From assembly GCF_000015165.1 (NCBI RefSeq), contig NC_009485.1, forward strand, positions 6,157,501-6,221,500: a stretch of 64,000 bases of DNA. The letters are read 5' to 3'. Positions 16,199 to 25,536 of this stretch are shown here, one piece after another; position 1 is the stretch's first letter, and each line of letters begins with the position of its first letter. The position numbers and the translations under genes were made by a program. This stretch comes from Bradyrhizobium sp. BTAi1. Lineage in GTDB: Bacteria; Pseudomonadota; Alphaproteobacteria; Rhizobiales; Xanthobacteraceae. The notes beneath the pieces are model-generated. The model was not told the DNA's origin. It saw only the letters and a list, made by a program, of their open reading frames with translations, and made no database searches.

Positions 16199-17863
16199 AT
16201 GAAGCGGATCGCGCTGGCCGCAGGCCTCGCCATCTTTGCATCACATGGTGCAAGCGCGCAGAGTGCCGATCAGTTGGTCAAGGGTGCCACTGATACGGCA
16301 AACGTCCTGAACTACGGGATGGGCTACAATCTGCAGCGGTTCAGCCCGCTCACGCAGATCAACAAAGACAACGCGAAGAACCTGGTTCCGGTGTGGAATT
16401 ACAGCTTCGCCGATGACCGCAGCGAGGAGTCGCAGCCGCTCGTTTATCAGGGCGTGCTCTACGTCACGACTCACAACGCCACGATGGCGGTCGACGCCAA
16501 GACCGGCAAGCAGATCTGGAAGAGCAAGATCGACTATCCCGCCGAGACGCCGCGCGTCGTGTGCTGCGGCATCATCAACCGCGGTGCCGCCCTGTTCGAC
16601 GGCAAGGTCTTCCGCACAACGCTCGATGCCAATGTGATCGCGCTCGATGCCAAGACCGGCAAGGAGCTGTGGCGTCAGAAGGCCGCCGACATCAAGGAAG
16701 GCTATTCGATGACCGTGGCGCCGCTGGTGGCGGATGGCGTCGTGATCACGGGTATCTCCGGTGCCGAGTTCGGGACCCGCGGCTTCATCGATGGCTGGGA
16801 TCCGGCCACGGGCAAGCATTTGTGGCGTACCCACACCGTTCCCACTCCGGACGAGCCCGGCGGCGACACCTGGAAGGGCGACACCTGGAAACTGGGCGGT
16901 GGCTCGACCTGGATCACCGGCTCATACGATCCCGAGCAGAACACCGTGTTCTGGGGCGTCGGCAACCCCGGTCCGTTCAACGCGGCGGTGCGGCCCGGCG
17001 ACAATCTCTACACCTGCTCGGTGCTCGCGCTCGACCCCAAGACCGGGAAGATGAAGTGGCACTTCCAGTTCTCGCCGAACAATCCGTTCGATTATGACGC
17101 GGTCGCGGAGATGGTGCTCGCCGACATGAACGTCGAGGGCAAGCCGACCAAGGTGCTGATGAACGCCAACCGCAACGGCTTCTTCTACGTGCTTGATCGC
17201 TCCAACGGCAAGCTGCTGGCTGCCAACCCCTATGTGAAAGTCAACTGGGCCTCCAGCATCGATCTGAAGACCGGCAAGCCGGTCGAGACCGATGTCACGC
17301 GTGATGCGCGCGAGGGCAAGAAGGTCACGGTCTATCCGTCGATCCTTGGCGGCAAGAACTGGCAGCCGATGTCGTTCAATCCGCAGACCGGACTGGCTTA
17401 CGCCAACACCCTCGTCTTCGGCGGCCACTACAAGACCGAGCCTGCCACCTACAAGGCCGGCGAGTGGTATCTCGGCATGGATCTGACCGATCTGTGGGAT
17501 TGGCCGGAAGGTCCGCGTGGCCAGCTCAAGGCCATCGATCCCATGACCGGCAAGACCAAATGGGAGCAGCCGAGCGACATTCCGCGCTTCTCGGGCGTGC
17601 TGTCGACGGCCGGCGGCGTCGTGTTCTCGGGCAAGCTGACGGGCGAGTTCGAGGCCTTTGATGCCGACAGCGGCAAGAAGCTGTGGCAGTTCCAAACCGG
17701 CTCGGGCATCGAGGGGCAGCCTGTCACCTGGCAGCAGGATGGCGTTCAGTACGTCGCCGTCACCTCCGGCTATGGCGGTGTCTATTCCCTGTTCTCCGGC
17801 GACGAGCGACTGGCCAATGTGCCGGCGGGCGGCTCGCTGTGGGTTTTCGCGGTCAAGAACTGA
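16199..17863 (+). CDS. PQQ-dependent alcohol dehydrogenase, lanthanide type (ExaF/PedH-like)
   Basis: 554-residue periplasmic quinoprotein; signal IALAAGLAIFASHGASA. An eight-bladed propeller with W-motifs follows (AVDAKTGKQIWKSK, ALDAKTGKELWRQK, AIDPMTGKTKWEQ, AFDADSGKKLWQF). Vicinal C122-C123 (VVCCG) contacts PQQ. FDYDAVAE supplies D298 and D300; the second Asp is the residue that marks lanthanide-dependent members (XoxF, ExaF, PedH). It should oxidise an alcohol (probably ethanol or another primary alcohol) and pass electrons to the cytochrome encoded next. At 554 residues it is shorter than the roughly 600 usual for ExaF. A strong GGAGG precedes the ATG. Confidence 0.9.
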   Translation: MKRIALAAGLAIFASHGASAQSADQLVKGATDTANVLNYGMGYNLQRFSPLTQINKDNAKNLVPVWNYSFADDRSEESQPLVYQGVLYVTTHNATMAVDAKTGKQIWKSKIDYPAETPRVVCCGIINRGAALFDGKVFRTTLDANVIALDAKTGKELWRQKAADIKEGYSMTVAPLVADGVVITGISGAEFGTRGFIDGWDPATGKHLWRTHTVPTPDEPGGDTWKGDTWKLGGGSTWITGSYDPEQNTVFWGVGNPGPFNAAVRPGDNLYTCSVLALDPKTGKMKWHFQFSPNNPFDYDAVAEMVLADMNVEGKPTKVLMNANRNGFFYVLDRSNGKLLAANPYVKVNWASSIDLKTGKPVETDVTRDAREGKKVTVYPSILGGKNWQPMSFNPQTGLAYANTLVFGGHYKTEPATYKAGEWYLGMDLTDLWDWPEGPRGQLKAIDPMTGKTKWEQPSDIPRFSGVLSTAGGVVFSGKLTGEFEAFDADSGKKLWQFQTGSGIEGQPVTWQQDGVQYVAVTSGYGGVYSLFSGDERLANVPAGGSLWVFAVKN

Positions 17864-17887
17864 GTTTGGACGCCCGTGAGACAGAAC

Positions 17888-18226
17888 ATGTTCATGAGAA
17901 CGGCGGCGGCCTTCGCCGCCGTCGTGGCGACCTCGAGCATCCTCTCGACCGCCGCCTTCGCCCAACAGGATGAGACTGCTGCACACGGCCAAGTGGATCT
18001 CGGCAAGACGACATTCGCGCAGAAATGTTCGCATTGCCATGGCCCGAACATGGTGAACTCCGGCACGGTCACACCGGACTTGCGCCGGTTTCCTGACGAC
18101 CAGCCACGCTTCGTGACCACCGTGAAGCAAGGCAAGAACGGCCGCATGCCGCCATGGGGTGACATTCTCAGCGATGATGAGATCACCGCTCTGTGGGCCT
18201 ATGTTTCGAGCCGGAGAGCGCAATGA
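17888..18226 (+). CDS. c-type cytochrome, likely electron acceptor of the PQQ dehydrogenase
   Basis: 112 residues from ATG 17888 (a GTG at 17876 and an ATG at 17894 are alternatives). Signal TAAAFAAVVATSSILSTAAFA. A single haem site CSHCH is followed by GPNMVNSGTVTPDLRRF and an axial Met probably in GRMPPWGDILSDDEITALWAYV. It lies 24 bases after the dehydrogenase and overlaps the next gene by 4 bp, so the three form an operon. Periplasmic electron carrier by family. Confidence 0.87.
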   Translation: MFMRTAAAFAAVVATSSILSTAAFAQQDETAAHGQVDLGKTTFAQKCSHCHGPNMVNSGTVTPDLRRFPDDQPRFVTTVKQGKNGRMPPWGDILSDDEITALWAYVSSRRAQ

Positions 18227-19161
18227 CGCGCCGTCTCGCTTGCTGGGTGGCCGCCTGCATGATTTCAACAATGTCGACAGCGGCTTCGGCCGCTGACGAC
18301 GTGCTGCGCATCTGTCTGGACGAAAATCTTCCACCGCTCTCGGCGCATCATCGCGGTCAGCCAGGCAGCGGTTTCGATATTCTCCTCGGACAGGCGATCG
18401 CTGAACGTCTCGGCAAGAAGCTCGAAATCCAATGGTTCGAAAGCAAGCTCGACGAGGATTCCAGTCCGGCGCTGGAAGCCAATGCACTGCTTTCGGACAG
18501 CAGATGCGCGCTGCTCGGCAGCTATGCTTTCACCCAGGATGGACTGGTCCAACCCGGCGTCAAGACGGCCAAGCTGCCGGATTTCGATGGTGCGACGCGT
18601 GACGATCGCCGGCGCCGCATCCCGCTGGGCGCCTTGATACCGAGCAAGCCCTATCTGTTCTCGACACTAACGGTCGTTCTCGGACCTGCGGCAGCACAGC
18701 GCCGAATCAAAGACATTGGAGATCTCGCTGGGCTGCGCCTCGGAATCGAGAGCGGCACATTGGCTGACGCGATCCTGATGACGTTCGACAACGGACGGTT
18801 GATCGAGGACATCACCCATCTGATTCCGACGCGGGATGATTTGTTGGGGGCGCTTGAACGAGGCAAGTTCGACGCAACGCTGCTCGACAGCCGGCGCTTC
18901 GATGCCTATCGGGCCGCTCACCCTGAGACGAAGCTCGCCGGATCCGGCTATAGCTATCCAATCGGCGTGAACCGTGGCTATGTCGCGCTGTCCAGTTCGT
19001 CAGACCTGCTGACAGCTGTCAACAAAGTATTGTCGGACCTGGAAGCTGCCGGAACTCTGGCCGATCTTGGTCGGTCGGCGGGACTGACCTACCTGCCTGC
19101 GCGCGAGCCGATCGTGCTCGGCGATGCCTTCCAGCAGATCATCCGGAGCGGCGCGCGCTGA
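18223..19161 (+). CDS. XoxJ/MoxJ-like periplasmic binding protein paired with PQQ dehydrogenase
   Basis: 312 residues from the ATG overlapping the cytochrome stop; signal CWVAACMISTMSTAASA. Family-3 binding-protein features are LRICLDENLPPLSAHHRGQPGSGFDILLGQAIAERLGKKLEI, LLSDSRCALLGSYAFTQDGL and GLRLGIESGTLADAIL. The order dehydrogenase-cytochrome-binding protein is that of xoxF-xoxG-xoxJ and mxaF-J-G sets, so it probably matures the dehydrogenase at 16199 rather than serving a transporter (inference). Confidence 0.82.
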   Translation: MTRRLACWVAACMISTMSTAASAADDVLRICLDENLPPLSAHHRGQPGSGFDILLGQAIAERLGKKLEIQWFESKLDEDSSPALEANALLSDSRCALLGSYAFTQDGLVQPGVKTAKLPDFDGATRDDRRRRIPLGALIPSKPYLFSTLTVVLGPAAAQRRIKDIGDLAGLRLGIESGTLADAILMTFDNGRLIEDITHLIPTRDDLLGALERGKFDATLLDSRRFDAYRAAHPETKLAGSGYSYPIGVNRGYVALSSSSDLLTAVNKVLSDLEAAGTLADLGRSAGLTYLPAREPIVLGDAFQQIIRSGAR

Positions 19162-19181
19162 AGCGCGTCGCGCCTGGACGC

Positions 19182-20129
19182 TCAGCGTGCTGCCGTCTTG
19201 TGAACCGATGACGGCACGACGCCAAAATATTTGCGGAACACGCGGCTGAAATGGGACGAACTCGAAAAGCCCCATGAGAACGCAACATCGGTGATGGTCT
19301 TGCCGCTCTGCGTTTCCAGCTCTTGCCGGCAATGTTGCAGCCGGGCTCGCCAGATGTAGTCGCTGACCGTCATGCCGCGATCGCTGAAGACCATGTGAAG
19401 GTAACGCTTGGTACAACCAAGAGCTGCCGAAATCTGATCGATGCAAAGATCCGGATCGCGCAGATGCTCGCGAATGAAGGCTTGCGCCCGGATGTAAACG
19501 GCCTCGGGCCCCGCACGGTCCAACATCCGATCGGCTTCCCGCAATGGCAACAACAACAGATCGATGAGCGATTCAGCGACGCTGGCCGCCGAGTTGGGCG
19601 ACAGCCGAGTCGCCTCGTCAAAAGCGGCATGCGTCACGTCATGCGCGATCCGGCCCGTTCCGCTGCGCGCCGACAATTTGTACGCGGGCATTTTTTCGGA
19701 CCGGAAGCCGCGCTCCTGCAGCAACTCCTTCGGCACGATAACGACATCGTGGCGCGTCAGCGCGGGGCTGACGATCGTGTGCGGCGACGAGACATCATAG
19801 GCAAGACAGTCGCCCGGTCCGATCTCGATCTGCCGGCCATCCTGCTCGAAATAGGAGACGCCATAGGTCTGGAACAGGATCTTGATGTAGGGATGTTCCG
19901 TATCTCGCGCTCGCGCATAGGTATGTGCGATGCGGTGCTGGCTGGCCTCGATCTGGCAGAGTTTCAGGCGCGAGACGGTGGTGAAATTGATGCGGCCTTC
20001 GAATGACGCCCCTTCCAACGGGTCGATATCGAAACGTCCGCAAAGATCGGTCAGTGCATCTGACCAACGTTGAATCTGGCTCTTCGGCGAGAACCCCGAA
20101 GTACTAAGCGAGCGGATCGTATCGGACAT
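19182..20129 (-). CDS. AraC-family transcriptional regulator
   Basis: 315 residues from the ATG at 20129, which has GGTGGAT upstream; ATGs at 20135 and 20147 are alternatives. The N-terminal half is an AraC-binding-like sensing domain (YGVSYFEQDGRQIEIGPGDCLAYDVSSPHTI). The C-terminal half is a double HTH (LCIDQISAALGCTKRYLHMVFSDRGMTVSDYIWRARLQHCRQEL, then ITDVAFSWGFSSSSHFSRVFRKYFGVVPS). It lies between the ADH operon and the divergent xoxF, so it is a good candidate regulator of one or both. The effector is unknown. Confidence 0.92.
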   Translation of the reverse strand: MSDTIRSLSTSGFSPKSQIQRWSDALTDLCGRFDIDPLEGASFEGRINFTTVSRLKLCQIEASQHRIAHTYARARDTEHPYIKILFQTYGVSYFEQDGRQIEIGPGDCLAYDVSSPHTIVSPALTRHDVVIVPKELLQERGFRSEKMPAYKLSARSGTGRIAHDVTHAAFDEATRLSPNSAASVAESLIDLLLLPLREADRMLDRAGPEAVYIRAQAFIREHLRDPDLCIDQISAALGCTKRYLHMVFSDRGMTVSDYIWRARLQHCRQELETQSGKTITDVAFSWGFSSSSHFSRVFRKYFGVVPSSVHKTAAR

Positions 20130-20338
20130 ATTCATCCACCGATTCATGAGCGAAACGCAACGGGTCCGCCGCAGGACGGCGGACGAGATTGCAGCCGGAT
20201 TACTCCCATTTTAAGGCCGCGCGAGCGTGCGCGGCAAATCGGTTCCAAAGATGTCCCCGGTGATCCTCCGCCTTCATGTCTGCAAGGTCAAGGGAAACAT
20301 CAACCCCCGGTGGAACCACGGTGCTGCAAATTGATGCT

Positions 20339-20365
20339 ACGCAACAAGAATGGGCCTCATGTTGC
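20339..20365 (+). promoter_or_regulatory. ACGCAACA box with inverted partner upstream of xoxF (site 3 of 3)
   Basis: ACGCAACA at 20339-20346 and TGTTGC at 20360-20365 form an inverted pair (GCAACA, 13-base spacer, TGTTGC), 170-200 bases before xoxF in the 406-base divergent region shared with the AraC gene. I see no gene in this region. Identical octamers at 8854 and 15990. Confidence 0.45.
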
Positions 20366-20535
20366 GGGCCAGCAAAGCAAAATCTCCTTCAAAATCTTCT
20401 GTTGGCTTCACTCTTGAGCAAGCGCTTTTCTCTATTGGGCAAGTTTCCCGATCCGGAAGGGGATAATCAATGATGCCGAAAACGAATACTGGGCCGCGCA
20501 ATGCGGAACCTCAGTTGAACCCGGGAGGAAAGACG

Positions 20536-22341
20536 ATGCGAAAGGTACTACTCGCAACTTGTCTGACGTCAGTCGCGGCGCTTGCCGCGGGTGGCGCATG
20601 GGCCAGCGAAGAGCTGGTCAAGATGTCGGCCAACCCGAAGGACTGGGTGATGCCGGCAGGAGATTACGCCAATACGCGTTACTCCAAGCTCAACCAGATC
20701 ACCGCCCAGAACGTCGGCAAGCTGCAGGTCGCGTGGACCTTCTCCACCGGCGTGCTGCGCGGCCACGAAGGCGGCCCGCTCATCGTGGGCAACATGATGT
20801 ATGTGCATACGCCGTTCCCGAACAAGGTGTATGCCATCGATCTGGCGCAGGACAACAAGATCGTCTGGCGGTACGAGCCGAAACAGGATCCGAACGTCAT
20901 TCCGGTGATGTGCTGCGATACGGTCAATCGCGGCGTCGCCTATGGCGACGGCAAGATCTTCCTGCACCAGGCCGACGACAAGCTGGTGGCGATCGACGCC
21001 AAGACCGGCCAGCACGTCTGGACCGCCGTCAACGGCGATCCGAGCAAGGGCCAGACCGGCACCTCCGCGCCGCTCGTCGTCAAGGACAAGGTCCTGGTCG
21101 GCACCTCCGGCGGTGAGTTCGGCGTCCAGTGCAGCATGACCGCTTACGACATCAAGAGCGGCAAGCAGGTCTGGAAGGCCTACTCCGAAGGTCCGGATGA
21201 CCAGATCCTGTTCGATGCCAACACCACCTCGCTCGGCAAGCCGGTGGGCAAGGACTCGAGCCTGAAGACCTGGCAGGGCGATCAGTGGAAGACCGGCGGC
21301 GGCTGCACCTGGGGCTGGATCTCCTATGATCCGCAGCTCGACATGGTGTATTACGGCTCGGGCAACCCCTCGACCTGGAATCCGAAGCAGCGTCCAGGCG
21401 ACAACAAATGGTCGATGACGATCTTCGCGCGTGCGGCCGATACCGGCGTGGCGAAGTGGGTCTATCAGATGACGCCCCACGACGAGTGGGACTATGACGG
21501 CGTCAACGAGATGATCCTGTCGGACCAGGCGATCAACGGCCAGCCGCGCAAGCTCCTGACCCACTTCGATCGTAACGGTCTCGCCTACACCCTCGATCGC
21601 ACCAATGGCGAGTTGCTGGTCGCCGAGAAGTACGACCCGAAGGTGAACTGGACCACCGGCGTCGACATGGACAAGAACTCTGCGACCTACGGACGTCCGA
21701 AGGTGGTCGATCAATACTCGACCGACAAGCAGGGCGAAGACGTCAACACCAAGGGCATCTGCCCCGCCGCGCTCGGCACCAAGGACGAACAGCCCGCCGC
21801 CTATTCTCCGGACACGCAGCTGTTCTATGTGCCGACCAACCATGTCTGCATGGACTACGAACCCTTCAAGGTGAGCTACACTGCAGGTCAGCCCTATGTC
21901 GGTGCGACGCTGTCGATGTATCCGCCTCCGGGTGAGAGCCATATGGGCAACTTCATCGCCTGGGACGGCAAGACCGGCAAGATCGCCTGGTCGAACAAGG
22001 AGCCGTTCTCGGTCTGGTCGGGTGCGCTCGCAACCGCTGGCGGCGTGGTGTTCTACGGAACGCTGGAAGGCTACCTCAAGGCTGTCGATGCCAAGACGGG
22101 CAAGGAGCTCTACAAGTTCAAGACTCCGTCCGGCATCATCGGCAACGTCACGACCTATGAGAACGGTGGCAAGCAGTATGTCGCCGTGCTCTCGGGTGTC
22201 GGTGGCTGGGCCGGCATCGGTCTTGCGGCGGGCCTGACGGATCCGACCGCCGGTCTCGGTGCGGTCGGTGGCTACGCAGCGCTGAGCAACTACACCGCTC
22301 TCGGCGGCACGCTCACCGTGTTCTCGCTCCCGCAACAGTGA
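20536..22341 (+). CDS. xoxF: Lanthanide-dependent methanol dehydrogenase XoxF
   Basis: 601-residue periplasmic quinoprotein, the usual XoxF length; signal VLLATCLTSVAALAAGGAWA. Vicinal C126-C127 (VMCCDTVNRG) contacts PQQ. The metal site DEWDYDGVNE contains D319 (catalytic base) and D321, the extra Asp that defines XoxF over calcium-dependent MxaF. Propeller W-motifs recur. It oxidises methanol to formaldehyde (possibly formate) and reduces XoxG. I chose the ATG at 20536, preceded by GGGAGG, instead of upstream ATGs that add 22 residues before the signal peptide. Confidence 0.97.
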   Translation: MRKVLLATCLTSVAALAAGGAWASEELVKMSANPKDWVMPAGDYANTRYSKLNQITAQNVGKLQVAWTFSTGVLRGHEGGPLIVGNMMYVHTPFPNKVYAIDLAQDNKIVWRYEPKQDPNVIPVMCCDTVNRGVAYGDGKIFLHQADDKLVAIDAKTGQHVWTAVNGDPSKGQTGTSAPLVVKDKVLVGTSGGEFGVQCSMTAYDIKSGKQVWKAYSEGPDDQILFDANTTSLGKPVGKDSSLKTWQGDQWKTGGGCTWGWISYDPQLDMVYYGSGNPSTWNPKQRPGDNKWSMTIFARAADTGVAKWVYQMTPHDEWDYDGVNEMILSDQAINGQPRKLLTHFDRNGLAYTLDRTNGELLVAEKYDPKVNWTTGVDMDKNSATYGRPKVVDQYSTDKQGEDVNTKGICPAALGTKDEQPAAYSPDTQLFYVPTNHVCMDYEPFKVSYTAGQPYVGATLSMYPPPGESHMGNFIAWDGKTGKIAWSNKEPFSVWSGALATAGGVVFYGTLEGYLKAVDAKTGKELYKFKTPSGIIGNVTTYENGGKQYVAVLSGVGGWAGIGLAAGLTDPTAGLGAVGGYAALSNYTALGGTLTVFSLPQQ

Positions 22342-22356
22342 GCTGACGGTCTGCTT

Positions 22357-22384
22357 CCGGCGCATGGACATGTCCATGCGCCGG
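22357..22384 (+). promoter_or_regulatory. Perfect 28-base palindrome between xoxF and xoxG
   Basis: CCGGCGCATGGACA followed directly by its exact reverse complement, 15 bases after the xoxF stop and 32 bases before the xoxG start. No T-run follows. In RNA it would form a very stable hairpin that could protect xoxF mRNA from 3' degradation or limit read-through into xoxG. Confidence 0.75.
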
Positions 22385-22416
22385 TTCGCTACCCCCAAAC
22401 TTAAGGGAAGACGCCC

Positions 22417-22950
22417 TTGCGTAAGATCTGTTTTGCGGCCGCCACGGCTCTGAGCCTGGCAGCCGGCGGAATGACTGTCGTCGAAAAAGCCTGGGCGGAA
22501 GCCCCAGGCGACGCGACGGCCGTGAAATCCGAAGATGGGAAGTATTTCGATAAGGATGGGAATCCGACCTACAAGGTGACCGCCGACGGATCGGTCGATT
22601 GGTACACCTACTCCGGATACCGCCGCTACCACTCCGAATGCCACGTCTGTCATGGGCCCGACGGCATGGGATCGACTTATGCGCCCGCGCTGAAGGATTC
22701 GGTCAAGAACATGAGTTATGGCGATTTCCTCGGCGTCGTCGCGAGCGGCCGTAAGAACATCAGCACGGCCCAGGAGAACGTCATGCCCGCGTTCGGCGAC
22801 AACCCGAACGTAGCCTGCTACATGGACGATCTCTACATCTACCTGCGCGCCCGCAGCAATGACGCGGTGGGTCGCGTTCGCCCGGCCAAGCACGAGGACA
22901 AGCCGCCAGCCTATACGGAAGCGGAAAACTCCTGCATGGGCAAGAAATGA
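22417..22950 (+). CDS. xoxG: Methanol-oxidation cytochrome c XoxG
   Basis: 177 residues; signal ICFAAATALSLAAGGMTVVEKAWA. One haem-binding site CHVCH, axial Met probably in NVMPAFGDN, plus extra cysteines in NVACYMDD and ENSCMGKK, matching the four-Cys cytochrome group of methanol metabolism. The electron acceptor of XoxF in the periplasm. The only start that retains the signal peptide is TTG at 22417, with AGGGAAG upstream; the first ATG would delete most of the signal. The weak start and the hairpin at 22357 both suggest lower output than xoxF. Confidence 0.92.
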   Translation: MRKICFAAATALSLAAGGMTVVEKAWAEAPGDATAVKSEDGKYFDKDGNPTYKVTADGSVDWYTYSGYRRYHSECHVCHGPDGMGSTYAPALKDSVKNMSYGDFLGVVASGRKNISTAQENVMPAFGDNPNVACYMDDLYIYLRARSNDAVGRVRPAKHEDKPPAYTEAENSCMGKK

Positions 22951-23016
22951 CTGACGACGGGGTCCGCGACCCGGGCAGCATCGCGGGCTCAAGAGAATGA
23001 AACAGGAGTTTAAGAC

Positions 23017-24126
<1,110 letters not shown>

Positions 24127-24159
24127 CCCCAAGCACGCAACCATGAGGAGGACTGCGCC

Positions 24160-24723
24160 ATGACTGTCCACATCCACCCGTACGTCGACAACGGCGTCAA
24201 ACAGGGAAGCGGCCACTTTGCCGGCGGCACCCTGGTCTGCAAGTGTCATGACCGGCCGGTGAAGGTCGCCGTCAAGGGCGACGTCGCCCACAACCACGCC
24301 TGCGGCTGCACCAAGTGCTGGAAGCCTTCCGGCGCGACCTTCTCGGTCATCGCCGTGGTTCCGCGGCAGAACGTCACGGTTCTGGAGAACGGCGACAAGC
24401 TCAAGATCGTCGATCCCTCGGCGGTCATTCAACGCTACGCCTGCACTGGCTGCGGCACCCACATGTACGGCCGGATCGAGAACACGGGTCACCCGTTCTA
24501 CGGCCTCGACTTCATCCATCCCGAGCTGTTCCAGGAGCAGGGCTCGGCGGCCCCCGCGTTTGCCGCCTTCGTCTCCTCGGTGATCGAGTCGGGCGTAAAG
24601 CCGGAGCAGATGGGTGAGATTCGGGCTCGGCTGAAGGAACTGGGGCTGGAGCCCTATGACTGCCTGTCGCCGGCTCTCATGGATGCGATTGCCACCCATG
24701 TGGCGAAAGCAAAGGCGGCCTGA
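24160..24723 (+). CDS. gfa: S-(hydroxymethyl)glutathione synthase (formaldehyde-activating Gfa)
   Basis: 187-residue zinc protein that accelerates condensation of formaldehyde with glutathione. Zinc sites appear as GGTLVCKCHDRPV, HNHACGCTKCWKP and RYACTGCGTHMYGRI. GHPFYGLDFIHPELF is the typical C-terminal half. GAGGAGG precedes the ATG and the gene is 33 bases after frmA, in the same operon as XoxF oxidation. A hairpin terminator follows. Confidence 0.97.
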   Translation: MTVHIHPYVDNGVKQGSGHFAGGTLVCKCHDRPVKVAVKGDVAHNHACGCTKCWKPSGATFSVIAVVPRQNVTVLENGDKLKIVDPSAVIQRYACTGCGTHMYGRIENTGHPFYGLDFIHPELFQEQGSAAPAFAAFVSSVIESGVKPEQMGEIRARLKELGLEPYDCLSPALMDAIATHVAKAKAA

Positions 24724-24777
24724 CGGCCGCAGCAGACCAAGCGTATGAACTGAAGCGTTCCTTCCTGAAGACTTGGT

Positions 24778-24813
24778 GCCTCGCCTGCCCCACGCCGGCG
24801 AGGCATTCTTTTT
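24778..24813 (+). terminator. Rho-independent terminator after gfa
   Basis: Stem GCCTCGCC (24778-24785) / GGCGAGGC (24797-24804) followed by ATTCTTTTTC. It closes the xoxF-xoxG-frmA-gfa transcript. The rest of the gap up to 25083 shows no gene I can support and presumably holds the promoter of the molybdoenzyme genes. Confidence 0.85.
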
Positions 24814-25083
24814 CTGCCGTCGTTTTGAACCTGCGACCGCGCTTCGTAGCGACGCATCGCTTGATGTTCCGCGTTTGCATTGCAGCTGGCTGCACGCTCT
24901 GCCCTCGCCTGCCCTGACAGCACACGCGCCTGTGTAGACCGATGCCCATCCCGGTCTGCTATCATGAGTCGTTCTCCGACAATTCTCAATCAAGCCGGCG
25001 CGCGCAGCAGGGACATGTGGTCTCGCGCGCGTCCACCAAAGATCAAAACTGACGACCATTGGTCCGACAGAGTGAGGGCGAAC

Positions 25084-25536
25084 ATGATCAAGGTGAAAAT
25101 CAACGGGCAGGAGCAGAGCTGGGATGGTGATCCGAGCCTGCCGCTGCTGTGGTATCTGCGCGATGAGCTCGGCCTGACCGGCAGCAAATATGGCTGCGGC
25201 CAGGCGCTGTGCGGTGCCTGCACCGTGATGGTCGACAAGGAAGCTGCGCGAGCCTGCATCACTGCGATCTCGGATGTGGCGGGGCGCGAGGTCACGACCA
25301 TTGAAGGCCTGCATCCGACCGGCGACCATCCGGTGCAGAAGGCGTGGCGACAGGTCAACGTGCCGCAATGCGGCTTCTGCCAGGCCGGCCAGATCATGCA
25401 GGCGGCCGCGCTGCTCAACCAGAATCCGAAGCCGTCGCATGACCAGATCAGGGACGCGATGTCCGGCAACATCTGTCGCTGCGGCTGCTATCAGCGCATC
25501 GAAAACGCGGTTCATCTGGCCTCGACGGGAGTGTGA
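25084..25536 (+). CDS. [2Fe-2S] small subunit of isoquinoline-1-oxidoreductase-like molybdoenzyme
   Basis: 150 residues. The N-terminal plant-type ferredoxin motif is CGQALCGACTVMVDKEAARAC; the second [2Fe-2S] cluster is in CGFCQAGQIMQAAALLNQNP with CRCGCYQRI. This is the two-cluster small subunit of xanthine-oxidase-family enzymes of the IorA type. The ATG at 25084 has GAGGG upstream; in-frame upstream sequence is not protein-like. It overlaps or abuts the catalytic subunit. The substrate is unknown; an aldehyde or an N-heterocycle is typical of the family. Confidence 0.93.
   Translation: MIKVKINGQEQSWDGDPSLPLLWYLRDELGLTGSKYGCGQALCGACTVMVDKEAARACITAISDVAGREVTTIEGLHPTGDHPVQKAWRQVNVPQCGFCQAGQIMQAAALLNQNPKPSHDQIRDAMSGNICRCGCYQRIENAVHLASTGV

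Noticed and set aside
20147..20535. Riboswitch or known RNA leader upstream of xoxF
   Set aside because: I saw only the GCAACA dyad and no recognisable riboswitch architecture.
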